A DNA stretch of 64,000 nucleotides from Haloarchaeobius salinus (GTDB lineage Archaea > Halobacteriota > Halobacteria > Halobacteriales > Natrialbaceae): the NCBI RefSeq assembly GCF_024464185.1, contig NZ_JANHAU010000003.1:186001-250000 (forward strand). The letters are read 5' to 3'. The translations under genes were made by a program, and so were the position numbers. The notes beneath the pieces were generated by a model. The model worked only from the letters and a program-made list of their open reading frames with translations, was not told where the DNA came from and did no database searches. Positions 1-7,543 of this stretch are shown here, piece by piece; the stretch's first letter is position 1, and the number at the start of each line of letters is the position of its first letter.

Positions 1-1
1 G

Positions 2-859
2 ACACGGATGATCCAGTTCCACGCGAACTCGGAGATCATGGGCGCGTACCTGGAGAAGCCGTTCATCCGCCAGGCACCGAGCCTCGACCGCAAGCTGGCG
101 TTCAGCGCGAAGGTGCAGGACGAGATCGGGCACGGGCAGCTGCTCTACCGGGCCGCCGAGAGCCTGGGCATCAAGACCCGGGACGAGATGCTCGACGAGC
201 TGGCCGAGGGCAAGGGGAAGTTCCTGAACTGCTTCCACTACCCGATGGACAACTACGCCGAGACGCCGATGATCGCGTTCTTCGTCGACGGCGCGGCGAT
301 GCGCCGGCAGGCAACCCTCAAGTCCACCTCGTGGGAGCCCTACGCCCACGCGATGGACAAGGTCTGCTTCGAGGAGGGCTTCCACGTCAAGCACGGCGAG
401 GCCATCCTCTACGAGCTGATGACCGGCTCGAAGAAGGAACAGGAGATGACCCAGGAGGCCTTCGATGAGTGGTGGCCGCGCATCATCCAGTTCTTCGGCC
501 CCACTAACGACAAGTCGACCCACCACGGCTTCGCCAGCGAGGTCGGCCTGAAGCAGATGGGCAACGACGAGCTCCGGACCGCGTTCCTCAACGCGTACAT
601 CCCGAAGGCCGAGAAGTACGGCCTCGAGATCCCCGACGAGCCGCGCATCTCGAAGAACGACGACGGCACCTACGAGGTCGTCGAGGAGGACCTCGACTGG
701 GACGAGTTCTTCACCATCGCGAAGAACGACTACGAGCCCGGCGTCGGACAGATCGAGGGCCGGAAGGCGGCCCAGGACGCCGTGGAGTGGGTCCGCGAAT
801 CGCTCGACAGCCACGAGAACCGGCTCTACGGTTCCAACCAGCCCCAGGCGGCAGACTGA
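2..859 (+). CDS. paaA: Phenylacetyl-CoA epoxidase subunit PaaA (5' end outside window)
   Basis: Catalytic diiron subunit of the ring-1,2-phenylacetyl-CoA epoxidase, which forms the ring epoxide of phenylacetyl-CoA in the aerobic hybrid pathway. The reading frame is open to the window edge. The ATG at base 8 falls inside the conserved region (it aligns about 35 residues into E. coli PaaA as remembered), so the gene starts upstream. Visible are the ferritin-like metal motif DEIGHG (about residue 38 from that ATG) and the second motif EEGFH, plus the conserved WWP and FGP segments of the family. It is followed after 4 bases by paaB, so this is one operon. Family assignment is confident; the N-terminus cannot be seen. 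Confidence 0.93.
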   Translation, partial: TRMIQFHANSEIMGAYLEKPFIRQAPSLDRKLAFSAKVQDEIGHGQLLYRAAESLGIKTRDEMLDELAEGKGKFLNCFHYPMDNYAETPMIAFFVDGAAMRRQATLKSTSWEPYAHAMDKVCFEEGFHVKHGEAILYELMTGSKKEQEMTQEAFDEWWPRIIQFFGPTNDKSTHHGFASEVGLKQMGNDELRTAFLNAYIPKAEKYGLEIPDEPRISKNDDGTYEVVEEDLDWDEFFTIAKNDYEPGVGQIEGRKAAQDAVEWVRESLDSHENRLYGSNQPQAAD

Positions 860-863
860 GACC

Positions 864-1199
864 ATGATCTGGGAAGTATTCAGACAAGAGAAGTCGGGCG
901 ACTACCACGAGCACTGTGGGAACGTCCACGCACCGGACCGGGAGATGGCCCTGCTGTTCGCGGAGATCCAGCACGGCCGGCGCAAGCCGACGAACAGCCT
1001 GTGGGTCACCCCGCAGAAGGAGATCGGCGAGGTCGACACCGAGGACGCGGCCTTCGGCGGGACGACGGACAAGTCCTACCGGTGGGCCATGACCTACAAC
1101 TTCGAGGCCGCGGCCTCGGAGGTCGAGGAGTCCGAGAGCGAGCAGGTCACCGCGGACCGCGAGCGCAAGGCCCAGATCGAGAAGGCGGGTGGTAACTGA
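864..1199 (+). CDS. paaB: Phenylacetyl-CoA epoxidase subunit PaaB
   Basis: Small 111-residue subunit of the PaaABCE epoxidase; in bacteria it bridges PaaAC heterodimers and has no catalytic site. The sequence starts MIWEVFRQEKSGD and contains the typical ADREMAL-like and REP-like segments (APDREMALLFAEI, then RRKPTNSLWV). The C-terminus is a charged helix. It lies between paaA and paaC; its stop TGA overlaps the paaC ATG by one base (TGATG), which implies translational coupling. Length agrees with the bacterial family (about 95-110). Confidence 0.93.
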   Translation: MIWEVFRQEKSGDYHEHCGNVHAPDREMALLFAEIQHGRRKPTNSLWVTPQKEIGEVDTEDAAFGGTTDKSYRWAMTYNFEAAASEVEESESEQVTADRERKAQIEKAGGN

Positions 1200-2071
1200 T
1201 GGCGGCCGTCGAGGAGCTCTCCGAGCCCGGTTCGCTGTCCGAGGAGGAGCGCGAGGCCGTCCGTCACCAGCTGTTCCGGCTGGCCGACGACGAGTTCGTG
1301 CTCGCCGAGCGCTACACCGAGTGGCAGGTCAAGGCCCCCACGCTGGAGTCCGACCTCGCGTTCGCGAACATCGCACAGGACGAGCTCGGACACGCCCGTC
1401 TCTGGTACGACCTGCTCCAGGACTGGGGTGCCGAGGAGTCCGAGCTCATCTGGGAGCGCGACCCGTCGGAGTGGCGGCACTCCACGCTGGTCGAGCTGCC
1501 GTTCGAGGAGGGTGACTGGTCGGACCCCATCCTCCGGTCGTACCTCTACGACGTTGCCGAGGACATCCAGCTCCGCGCACTGCAGGACTCGTCGTACCCG
1601 CGCATCCGCGACCGCGTCGGGAAGATCCTCGGCGAGGAGGACTACCACCGCGAGCACGCGGCGAGCTGGCTCGAACGGCTCTGCGAGGAGGACGAGGGCC
1701 GGGCCCGCGTGCAGGACGCCCTCGACCGGCTGTTCCCGTACGCGCTGACGCTGTTCGCGCCGACCGACGAAGCGGTCGATGACCGCATCGACGAGCTCGG
1801 CATCCGCACCGAGCCCCTCGTGACCATGCGCGAGGAGTGGCTCGACGAGGTCGTCCCGTTCCTCGAGTCGCTGGGCCTCAGCGTCGACGACGCCGAGCTG
1901 CCCGAGCAGTACGACATCCATCACAGCCAGCTCGAGCTCCCCGAGCACACCGGCCGCGACCAGAGCCACACCGACGACTGGTTCGACCTGTACGACGAGT
2001 TCACGAACTCGTACAGGGAGCTCGGGCGCACCAGCGCCTCGCGCATCATGAAGGACCCCGACGATGAGTAA
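1199..2071 (+). CDS. paaC: Phenylacetyl-CoA epoxidase subunit PaaC
   Basis: Structural ferritin-like partner of PaaA (290 aa). It carries the family segment AQDELGHARLWY near residue 60 and FEEGDW, ILGEEDYHREH later, as in bacterial PaaC, which folds like PaaA but is mainly structural. The start is the ATG in TGATG shared with the paaB stop. Its end overlaps the next gene by eight bases (paaD ATG at 2064). The C-terminal 40 residues are rich in acidic residues and histidine, a haloarchaeal trait. Confidence 0.92.
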   Translation: MAAVEELSEPGSLSEEEREAVRHQLFRLADDEFVLAERYTEWQVKAPTLESDLAFANIAQDELGHARLWYDLLQDWGAEESELIWERDPSEWRHSTLVELPFEEGDWSDPILRSYLYDVAEDIQLRALQDSSYPRIRDRVGKILGEEDYHREHAASWLERLCEEDEGRARVQDALDRLFPYALTLFAPTDEAVDDRIDELGIRTEPLVTMREEWLDEVVPFLESLGLSVDDAELPEQYDIHHSQLELPEHTGRDQSHTDDWFDLYDEFTNSYRELGRTSASRIMKDPDDE

Positions 2072-2531
2072 CGCCTACGACACCGACATCCCGGACTCGG
2101 TCGACCCGGTCGACGACTGCGTCGAGCCGGCCGGAGAGGCCTGCGCGTACACCGAGTACGTCGAGGGCGAGGACTACGACGACGTGCCCGCGACCGGCGA
2201 GGGCGCGACGGGCGTCGAGCGCGACGTCTGGGACACCCTCTACGAGATCGAGGACCCGGAGATGCCGATCTCCATCGTCGACCTCGGGCTCATCTACGGC
2301 GTCAGCGTCGACGAGACCGACGGCGAGACCGTCGCCACCGTCGACATGACGCTGACGTACTCGGGCTGTCCCGCACGGGACATGCTCCAGGACCAGATGC
2401 AGGAGGCAGTCGAGGCAGTCGACGGCGTCGACCGCGCGGACCTCCGGCTGGTCTGGTCGCCCGAGTGGAACCTCGAGCTGGTGACCGAGCAGGGCAAGGA
2501 AGACCTGCGGGAGTTCGGACTGAGCATATGA
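2064..2531 (+). CDS. paaD: PaaD N-terminal half, MIP18/DUF59 iron-sulfur assembly-type protein
   Basis: Contains the MIP18 (DUF59) domain: IEDPEMPISIVDLGLIYGV followed by TYSGCPARDML, the core motif with the conserved cysteine, then LVWSPEW. This corresponds to the N-terminal two thirds of bacterial PaaD, thought to help mature the epoxidase metal centre. About 50 acidic residues precede the domain. The protein ends at YGL/FGLSI, exactly where bacterial PaaD continues into a zinc ribbon; here that ribbon is the next gene, joined by an ATGA overlap at 2528-2531. Annotation as PaaD is secure; calling it only the N-terminal half is an inference from domain order. Confidence 0.9.
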   Translation: MSNAYDTDIPDSVDPVDDCVEPAGEACAYTEYVEGEDYDDVPATGEGATGVERDVWDTLYEIEDPEMPISIVDLGLIYGVSVDETDGETVATVDMTLTYSGCPARDMLQDQMQEAVEAVDGVDRADLRLVWSPEWNLELVTEQGKEDLREFGLSI

Positions 2532-2695
2532 GACGCGCAGACCCATCCGTCACGACCAGCGGCGACCTGGAGGGAGCCGAGTGTCCGTACTGCGGCTCCG
2601 AGAACACGGTGCGCGACCACCCGAAGGGCCCGTCGCTCTGCCGGTCGATGCACTACTGCAACGACTGCGAGCAGCCCTTCGAGAAGTTCGAGTAA
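2528..2695 (+). CDS. PaaD C-terminal zinc ribbon as a separate 55-residue protein
   Basis: A 55-residue protein with CPYC (C19, C22) and CNDC (C44, C47) pairs plus C38, ending in EQPFEKF. It matches the C-terminal zinc-binding tail of bacterial PaaD (as remembered: CPRC ... CDSCREPFDYF). The ATG at 2528 overlaps the paaD stop (ATGA), so translation is coupled and the two halves should be made in similar amounts. The frame differs from paaD, so it is a distinct ORF and not readthrough. It is the last gene of the operon; no paaE reductase follows. Confidence 0.85.
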   Translation: MRRADPSVTTSGDLEGAECPYCGSENTVRDHPKGPSLCRSMHYCNDCEQPFEKFE

Positions 2696-2846
2696 CCCGT
2701 CCAAGTCCTCCGTTTTCACCGCCGTGAGCGACCGAGTTGGTCGTCTATCCGACTGCATCGCACGGCGTCGGACCGGCCGCACCGCTCGCGGTCGAGACGC
2801 TGTCACACGGCAGGTCGTACTGTCGGGGGGAGAATCGTGCGGGCGT

Positions 2847-3008
2847 TCAGTTCGGTCCCGCTACCTCGAGTGTGTAGTCGGAGCGGATCCACGCGTCCTC
2901 GTTCTCCGAGTCGAAGATCTCGACTCGGCCGTCGTCGGATTCGCGTGCTCTGAATCTCGTGTCGATAGCTGGGGGGCCGTCGGAACTCGTGTCGTTCGCG
3001 GTACTCAT
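2847..3008 (-). CDS. Small haloarchaeal protein of unknown function (DUF7331-like)
   Basis: A 53-residue acidic protein starting MSTANDTSSDGP and ending in a conserved-looking block, VEIFDSENEDAWIRSD. That block resembles the haloarchaeal DUF7331 family as I remember it (bodies of the type 'YDSENxxAWIQSD'); the number is from memory. The start is uncertain. An ATG at 3067 in frame would lie closer to a TATA-like TTAAATA (3104-3110, minus strand). I prefer 3008 because the extra N-terminal residues look unconserved. No function can be given. Confidence 0.6.
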   Translation of the reverse strand: MSTANDTSSDGPPAIDTRFRARESDDGRVEIFDSENEDAWIRSDYTLEVAGPN

Positions 3009-3170
3009 TGTCTGTGTCGGGCGTTGGCACCCGAATCGGGTATCAGAAGGAGACGGGTCTGCAGTCATAAGCTTTCCGCCGTGACTGATTCCCTCCACCA
3101 TACTATTTAATCACGTTCTAGGACGGGCGAGTCGGTGGCCTTTACTCGTCTGGCCGGCGAAGTCGTGGCC

Positions 3171-4037
3171 ATGACAGGAGACGGGTGGTTCGTCGGCACA
3201 GCGCGCGACGACACCGCCACGGGGGCCGGGCACGTCCGCGAGGGCCGTGCCGACGCGCCGGCCGACTGGCCAGCACGGGCCGTCGAAGCCGGTTTCGCAC
3301 CCGACGAGGAGGCGTACTACGCGGCGCTCCACGAGGCCTGCGTCGCGGCGACGCGGGCCGCGGCGACCGAGGCCGAGCGTGCGGGCGACCAGCAGCTCGT
3401 CCACGCGGTCCGGGCGATGGACGACTGCACCCGGACGGCCAACGAGCTGGCAGAGCGCCTGAGCGAGTGGGCCGGCGCGCTCTTCGACGAGGAGGGCGGT
3501 GGCGTCGGGTTCGCCCGCGAGGTCGTCGACCGGGAGCCGACCGGGCCGGACGAGGAGCGTGCCATCTCCCTCGCCGAGCGCGTGGTCGGCCTCGTGGACG
3601 AGGCGGACGAGCTGGAGGCCTACGTCGAGACTCGCGCCCCGACGGTCGCGCCGAACCTCAGCGCGATGGCCGGGCCGGTGCTCGCAGCGCGGCTCATCGC
3701 GCTCGCGGGCGGCCTCGAGTCGCTGGCGAAGAAGCCCAGCGGGACGGTGCAGGTGCTCGGCGCGGAGGACGCGCTGTTCGCCCACCTCCGCGGGCACGCC
3801 TCCTCGCCGAAACACGGCGTCATCTACACCCACGAGTACGTCCGCGGGACCCGGCCCGAGGACCGCGGCTCGGCCGCTCGCGCGCTCGCCGGGAAGCTGA
3901 CCATCGCGGCCCGGGTCGACCACTACTCGGGCGACCGCAAGCCCGAGCTGGACGAGGAGCTGGACGAGCGCATGGCGACCATCCGCGCACGGGCCGAGGA
4001 CGACGCCACGGCGACGGACGAGGGAGGTGACGAATGA
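3171..4037 (+). CDS. nop5: Nop5/Nop56-family C/D-box RNP scaffold protein
   Basis: Nop domain protein of the archaeal C/D-box small ribonucleoprotein, which directs 2'-O-methylation of rRNA and tRNA. The C-terminal half carries the Nop-domain signature: APNLSAMAGPVLAARLIALA, SLAKKPSGTVQVLGAEDALFAHL, and SSPKHGVIYTHEYVR. The ATG at 3171 gives MTGDGWFVG; a weak TATA-like cTTTAct lies 27 bases upstream (about 3143), fitting a leaderless transcript, so I prefer it to the in-frame GTG at 3135. The stop overlaps the fibrillarin ATG at 4034. At 288 aa it is shorter than methanogen homologues, with a reduced N-terminal domain, as usual in haloarchaea. Confidence 0.93.
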   Translation: MTGDGWFVGTARDDTATGAGHVREGRADAPADWPARAVEAGFAPDEEAYYAALHEACVAATRAAATEAERAGDQQLVHAVRAMDDCTRTANELAERLSEWAGALFDEEGGGVGFAREVVDREPTGPDEERAISLAERVVGLVDEADELEAYVETRAPTVAPNLSAMAGPVLAARLIALAGGLESLAKKPSGTVQVLGAEDALFAHLRGHASSPKHGVIYTHEYVRGTRPEDRGSAARALAGKLTIAARVDHYSGDRKPELDEELDERMATIRARAEDDATATDEGGDE

Positions 4038-4696
4038 GCCGCCGACCGCGCACCGACGGCGGCGACGGTCACCTGCCCGACGGCGTCGAACCGAGAACGT
4101 TCGATGGCGACCAGCGTCTCGCGACACGCGGGGAGCCGGTGTACGGCGAGCCCGTACAGGACGGCTGGCGCGCATGGGACCCCGGCCGCTCGAAGCTGGG
4201 GGCGCTGCTCGGGCGCGGCGTCGAGACCGGCTTCACGGGCGACGACACCGTGCTCTACCTCGGCGCGGCGAGCGGGACCACCGTGAGCCACGTCGCCGAC
4301 TTCGCCGGGCCGACGTACGCCGTCGAGTTCGCGCCCCGACCCGCCCGCGACCTCGTCCGTGTCGCCGAGAGCCGGCCGAACCTGTTCCCGCTGCTGAAGG
4401 ACGCCCGCAGGCCGGAGACGTACGCCCACGTCGTCGAGTCAGGTGTCGACGTGCTGTTCCAGGACGTGGCGACGCGCGGGCAGGGCGACGTGGCATGTCG
4501 GAACCGGCAGTTCCTCGCGGACGACGGCTGGCTCGTCGCGACAATCAAGGCCCGGAGCGAGGACGTGACGGGACCGACCGAGGTCACGTTCGGGCACGTC
4601 GTCGAGACCATCGAGGCGGAGTACGAGGTCGTCACCACGGAGCGGATGGACCCGCTGCACGAGGACCACCTCGCGGTGGTCGCGCGTCCGCGGTGA
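4034..4696 (+). CDS. flpA: Fibrillarin-like rRNA/tRNA 2'-O-methyltransferase
   Basis: SAM-dependent catalytic subunit of the C/D-box RNP (220 aa). The methyltransferase core is visible: VLYLGAASGTTVSHVAD (SAM loop), YAVEFAPRPARDLV, ring motif DVLFQDVATRGQ, then LVATIKARSED with the catalytic lysine. The start overlaps nop5 (ATGA at 4034) and is preceded by a strong ribosome-binding sequence GGAGGTGA (4023-4030). Co-transcription with nop5 is the standard archaeal arrangement and matches their obligate complex. Confidence 0.95.
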   Translation: MSRRPRTDGGDGHLPDGVEPRTFDGDQRLATRGEPVYGEPVQDGWRAWDPGRSKLGALLGRGVETGFTGDDTVLYLGAASGTTVSHVADFAGPTYAVEFAPRPARDLVRVAESRPNLFPLLKDARRPETYAHVVESGVDVLFQDVATRGQGDVACRNRQFLADDGWLVATIKARSEDVTGPTEVTFGHVVETIEAEYEVVTTERMDPLHEDHLAVVARPR

Positions 4697-4747
4697 AGAT
4701 ACCCGACTCCGCACGCCTTTTGAGGCACCCCCTCGAAGGAGCGTCCG

Positions 4748-5833
4748 ATGGAGCGAGGGTCACCCGACGCGTTCGCCGAGCAGGGAACGCTCGGGGTCGA
4801 GGAGGAGTTCTTCGTGGTCGACGGGGCCGGCTACCCGGTCTCGGGCAGTGACGAACTGGTCTACGAGGGCGAGCCCCCGGAGCTGCTGGCGGACCGAGTG
4901 GACCACGAGCTGTTCAAGACCGTCATCGAGACGCAGACGCCGAAGTCGGTGGACCTCGCGGAGGCACGCGAGAACGTCCACGCCGTCAGGGAGGCGCTGG
5001 TCGAGTACGCCGCCGAGTACGACTTCCAGGTCGCCGCGGCGGGGCTGCACCCCGCGGCCCGGTGGCGCGAGCTGGAGCACGCCGAGAAGGACCGCTACCG
5101 CGCCCAGCTCGAGCGCATCCAGTACCCACAGCACCGGAACACGACGGCGGGACTGCACGTCCACGTCGGCGTCGACGACGCGGACAAGGCGGTCTGGGTG
5201 TCGAACCGCATGCGCTGGCACCTACCGGTGATGCTCGCGCTCTCGGCGAACTCGCCGTACTGGAACGGCTACGACACCGGACTGGAGTCGGCGCGGGCGA
5301 AGATATTCGAGGGGCTCCCCAACACGGGGATGCCGACCGCCTTCGCGGACTACGACGCGTTCCAGCGCTTCGAGAACCGGATGATCGACAGCGGTTCGAT
5401 CAACGACCGCGGCGAGCTCTGGCACGACGTGCGACCGCACTCCGGCCACGGCACCGTCGAGGTGCGAGCGCCGGACGCACAGGCGGACCCCACGGTCGTC
5501 CTCGCGTTCGTGGAGTACACCGAGGCGCTCGTCACCGACCTCTCCGAACGCTACGAAGACCGTGCGGACCCGGACGGAGTCGACGGCTGCATGCGACGCG
5601 AGGTGCTCGACGAGAACAAGTGGCGGGCGCTCCGGTACGGCCACGACGCCTCGTTCGTCGAACGCGAGGGCTCCGGCACGGTCGACCTCGGCGAGTTCGT
5701 CGACCGGGAGTGCGACCGGCTCGGTATTTCGGGCATCCGCGACGTCTACGACGCCGAGAGCGGCGCGACACGCCAGCGGGGCATCCTCGAGTCGGAGGGG
5801 CTCGATGCGCTCTGTCGTGACCTCCTGCTGTGA
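4748..5833 (+). CDS. gshA: Glutamate-cysteine ligase, GCS2 family
   Basis: Forms gamma-glutamylcysteine from glutamate and cysteine with ATP. Haloarchaea use this dipeptide as their main low-molecular thiol and lack glutathione. The start [11 protein letters not shown] is the GCS2 signature; later come [26 protein letters not shown] (metal/ATP site) and [10 protein letters not shown]. Length (361 aa) fits the family. A weak TATA-like ccTTTTga stands about 27 bases before the ATG. The gene is monocistronic; the next gene starts 47 bases later with its own promoter. Confidence 0.93.
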   Translation: MERGSPDAFAEQGTLGVEEEFFVVDGAGYPVSGSDELVYEGEPPELLADRVDHELFKTVIETQTPKSVDLAEARENVHAVREALVEYAAEYDFQVAAAGLHPAARWRELEHAEKDRYRAQLERIQYPQHRNTTAGLHVHVGVDDADKAVWVSNRMRWHLPVMLALSANSPYWNGYDTGLESARAKIFEGLPNTGMPTAFADYDAFQRFENRMIDSGSINDRGELWHDVRPHSGHGTVEVRAPDAQADPTVVLAFVEYTEALVTDLSERYEDRADPDGVDGCMRREVLDENKWRALRYGHDASFVEREGSGTVDLGEFVDRECDRLGISGIRDVYDAESGATRQRGILESEGLDALCRDLLL

Positions 5834-5840
5834 GCAATGG

Positions 5841-5848
5841 GTTTTTAC
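5841..5848 (+). promoter_or_regulatory. TATA box of the winged-helix gene
   Basis: GTTTTTAC lies about 35 bases before the ATG at 5881, so transcription should start near 5870, inside the inverted repeat at 5863-5881. Confidence 0.5.
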
Positions 5849-5862
5849 CACTCCGAGACTTG

Positions 5863-5881
5863 TGTCCTCGTGTAGAGGACA
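5863..5881. promoter_or_regulatory. Inverted repeat at the start of the winged-helix gene, candidate operator
   Basis: Arms TGTCCTC and GAGGACA (7 bp, perfect) are separated by GTGTA. The last base is the A of the ATG at 5881. It sits where a TATA box at 5841-5848 would place transcription initiation. As the gene encodes a DNA-binding protein, autoregulation is a reasonable but unproven reading. Confidence 0.4.
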
Positions 5882-6429
5882 TGTCTTCTGACGACACAGA
5901 CCACGACGAGCACGTGACCGACGACGACTTCGACGAACTCGACGACCGGTCGAGGCGGGACAGGGCCGTCGAAGGGTTCGACCAGGGCCTCGTCGACCTT
6001 CTCTCGTGGGTACTCGACACCGAGACCCGCGCAAAGATCTACGTCTTCCTGCAGAAGCGCCCCGGCAGCACGAGCGAGGAGATCGCCCAGGGCACCGGCC
6101 TGTACCCCTCCACCGTCCGCGAGGCGCTCGCCGAGCTCCACGACGAGGAGAAGGTCAACCGCGAGAAGCGCGAGAGCGCCGGCGCGGGCAACAACCCCTA
6201 CGAGTACACGGCCATCCCGCCGAGCGAGCTCGTCGGCGGTGTCGTCGGGCAGGTCCAGGAGGAACTGAACACCGTGTTCAACCTCGACAAGGTGCTCGAC
6301 GAGGAACGCCGGACCGGAGACGGCACGGCCGAGCCGGTCACCATCACCGTGGAGGAGGTCTCCGACGCCGACGAGGACGACGTCGACGAGGGCTCCGCGA
6401 CCGACGACGGCCAGTCGGCCTCGGAGTAA
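5881..6429 (+). CDS. Winged-helix (TrmB/ArsR-like) transcription regulator
   Basis: A 182-residue cytosolic DNA-binding protein. Residues about 38-105 form a winged helix: VLDTETRAKIYVFLQKRPGS, TSEEIAQGTGLYPSTVREAL (helix-turn-helix), then a basic wing NREKRESAGAGNNPYEYTAI. The N-terminus (about 35 residues) and the C-terminal 40 residues are highly acidic and low complexity. The ATG at 5881 is chosen over upstream in-frame codons because of the TATA box position. It resembles haloarchaeal regulators of unknown target. A perfect 7-bp inverted repeat covers the transcription start. Confidence 0.85.
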   Translation: MSSDDTDHDEHVTDDDFDELDDRSRRDRAVEGFDQGLVDLLSWVLDTETRAKIYVFLQKRPGSTSEEIAQGTGLYPSTVREALAELHDEEKVNREKRESAGAGNNPYEYTAIPPSELVGGVVGQVQEELNTVFNLDKVLDEERRTGDGTAEPVTITVEEVSDADEDDVDEGSATDDGQSASE

Positions 6430-6465
6430 CCGCTTCCTTCGATACCCGGTAACCTGCGGTTTCGA

Positions 6466-6475
6466 CTCTTTTATT
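6466..6475 (+). promoter_or_regulatory. TATA box of coaD
   Basis: TCTTTTATTG is centred about 29 bases before the coaD ATG (6500), so the transcript is probably leaderless or nearly so. Confidence 0.6.
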
Positions 6476-6500
6476 GCACGGGCAGGCTTTGGCCCGTGCA
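6475..6500. promoter_or_regulatory. 9-bp inverted repeat between TATA box and coaD start
   Basis: Arms TGCACGGGC (6475-6483) and GCCCGTGCA (6492-6500) are perfect, with an 8-base centre. The repeat lies between the TATA box and the ATG and includes its A. A bound protein here would block initiation; in RNA it would form a hairpin at the very 5' end. Function is unknown. Confidence 0.45.
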
Positions 6501-6988
6501 TGAAGGTCGCGCTGGGCGGGACGTTCGACCCGGTGCACGACGGACACCGTGCACTGTTCGAGCGAGCGTTCGAACTCGGTGACGTGACGGTCGGTCTCAC
6601 GAGCGACGAGCTCGCCCCGAAGACCCGCAACGTCGACCGGTACGTCAGGCCCTACGACGAACGGAAGGCGGCCCTCGAACGCGAGCTGGAACGGCTCGCC
6701 GCGGCGCACGACCGCGAGTTCGAGGTGCGCGAGCTGACCGAACCGACCGGCATCGCCACGGAACCACAGTTCGACTACCTCGTCGTCTCCCCCGAGACCC
6801 GCGACGGTGGCGAGCTGGTCAACGAGGTCCGCCGCGAGCGCGGCCACGACCCGCTCACCGTCGAGGTCGTCGACCACGTGTACGCCGAGGACGGCGAAGT
6901 CATCTCGAGCACCCGCATCGTCCAGGGAGAGATCGACGAGCACGGCAACCTCACGCCCGACCGTGACGGTCGCGACGCCACCCGCTAA
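6500..6988 (+). CDS. coaD: Phosphopantetheine adenylyltransferase, archaeal type
   Basis: Transfers AMP to 4'-phosphopantetheine to make dephospho-CoA. Nucleotidyltransferase signature GGTFDPVHDGHRALF (HxGH-type motif) at residues 6-20, then KTRNVDRYVRPYDER and the second motif ISSTRIVQGEI near residue 137. The archaeal enzyme is distinct from bacterial CoaD and matches this length (162 aa). The stop TAA (6986-6988) directly abuts the stop of the convergent TFB-like gene with no spacer. The promoter carries a 9-bp inverted repeat. Confidence 0.92.
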   Translation: MKVALGGTFDPVHDGHRALFERAFELGDVTVGLTSDELAPKTRNVDRYVRPYDERKAALERELERLAAAHDREFEVRELTEPTGIATEPQFDYLVVSPETRDGGELVNEVRRERGHDPLTVEVVDHVYAEDGEVISSTRIVQGEIDEHGNLTPDRDGRDATR

Positions 6989-7297
6989 CTACCAGGTGGG
7001 CGGCCGCAACCCCGCCGACTCGAGCACGTCCTTCCACCGTTGCTGGATGGACAGCCGCGATACGCCCGCAGCCTCGGCCACTTCGGTCTGGCTCCGGCCC
7101 TCGCTCGCGACGAGCGCGCCGGCGTAGAGGCTCGCCGCCATCGCCGGGCCCTTCGACCGGTCCGACTCCGGCACCGACGAGAGGAACATGTCGACCGCGT
7201 ACGAGCGTGCGTCGGCGCTCAGGTCGAGGCGGTCGGCAGCGGCCTCCATCTCGGCCAGCCACTCCTCGTTCTCGACCTGGTCCCGTGCGCTGTACAT
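6989..7297 (-). CDS. Short TFB-like (single cyclin fold) protein
   Basis: A 102-residue protein resembling one cyclin repeat of transcription factor B. It contains LDLSADARSYAVDMFLSSVPE, SKGPAMAASLYAGALVASEGRSQTEVAEAAGVSRLSIQQRWKDVLE; the KGP-AxAASLYxGA pattern and the terminal helix-turn-helix are typical of TFB repeats. There is no zinc ribbon and no second repeat, so it cannot act as a full TFB. A TATA box TTTATG (7323-7328, minus strand) is 27 bases upstream, supporting the ATG at 7297. Possible roles are DNA binding or competition with TFB; unproven. Confidence 0.8.
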   Translation of the reverse strand: MYSARDQVENEEWLAEMEAAADRLDLSADARSYAVDMFLSSVPESDRSKGPAMAASLYAGALVASEGRSQTEVAEAAGVSRLSIQQRWKDVLESAGLRPPTW

Positions 7298-7330
7298 GCC
7301 CGGTCGTAGCGCGTTCTCCTACATAAATGG

Positions 7331-7352
7331 CCTGTCGTCACAACCCGACAGG
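7331..7352. promoter_or_regulatory. Inverted repeat between the TFB-like gene and tRNA-Leu promoters
   Basis: Arms CCTGTCG (7331-7337) and CGACAGG (7346-7352) with an 8-base centre. It lies directly behind the TATA box of the minus-strand TFB-like gene and ahead of the tRNA gene's TATA-like TTCTTAC. One 7-bp repeat could occur by chance, but its position suits an operator. Confidence 0.35.
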
Positions 7353-7384
7353 TTCTTACAGCCCTCGGGTGAAAATCCGTGCGA

Positions 7385-7468
7385 GCGCGGGTAGCCAAGC
7401 CAGGAAACGGCGCAGCGCTTAGGACGCTGTCCCGAAGGGGTCCGCCGGTTCAAATCCGGTCCCGCGCA
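7385..7468 (+). tRNA. tRNA-Leu, anticodon UAG
   Basis: Class II tRNA with acceptor pair GCGCGGG/CCCGCGC and discriminator A (7468). The D arm (GCC...GGC) is followed by anticodon stem CAGCG/CGCTG with loop CTTAGGA, which gives anticodon UAG. A long variable arm is typical of leucine tRNAs, and the T arm contains GGTTCAAATCC. No CCA is encoded and no intron is visible in the anticodon loop. Its last 20 bases recur three times just downstream. Confidence 0.93.
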
Positions 7469-7543
7469 CTGAGCGAGGGAGCGTAGCGACTGAGCGAAGG
7501 AGCAGGACCGGATTCTGAACCAGGGAACGGAGCGAAGCGGAGT
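7469..7543. other. Spacer with an inverted, imperfect copy of the tRNA T-arm
   Basis: Contains short degenerate repeats of the type GAGCGAAGGAGC/GGAGCGAAGCGG. It also contains ACCGGATTCTGAACCA (7507-7522), the reverse complement of the tRNA segment TGGTTCAAATCCGGT apart from one inserted C. No coding sequence is seen. Confidence 0.6.

Noticed and set aside
2724-3110. Plus-strand ORF of 128 codons after the paa operon
   Set aside because: It has many rare arrangements, no motif, and overlaps the better supported minus-strand small gene at 2847-3008.
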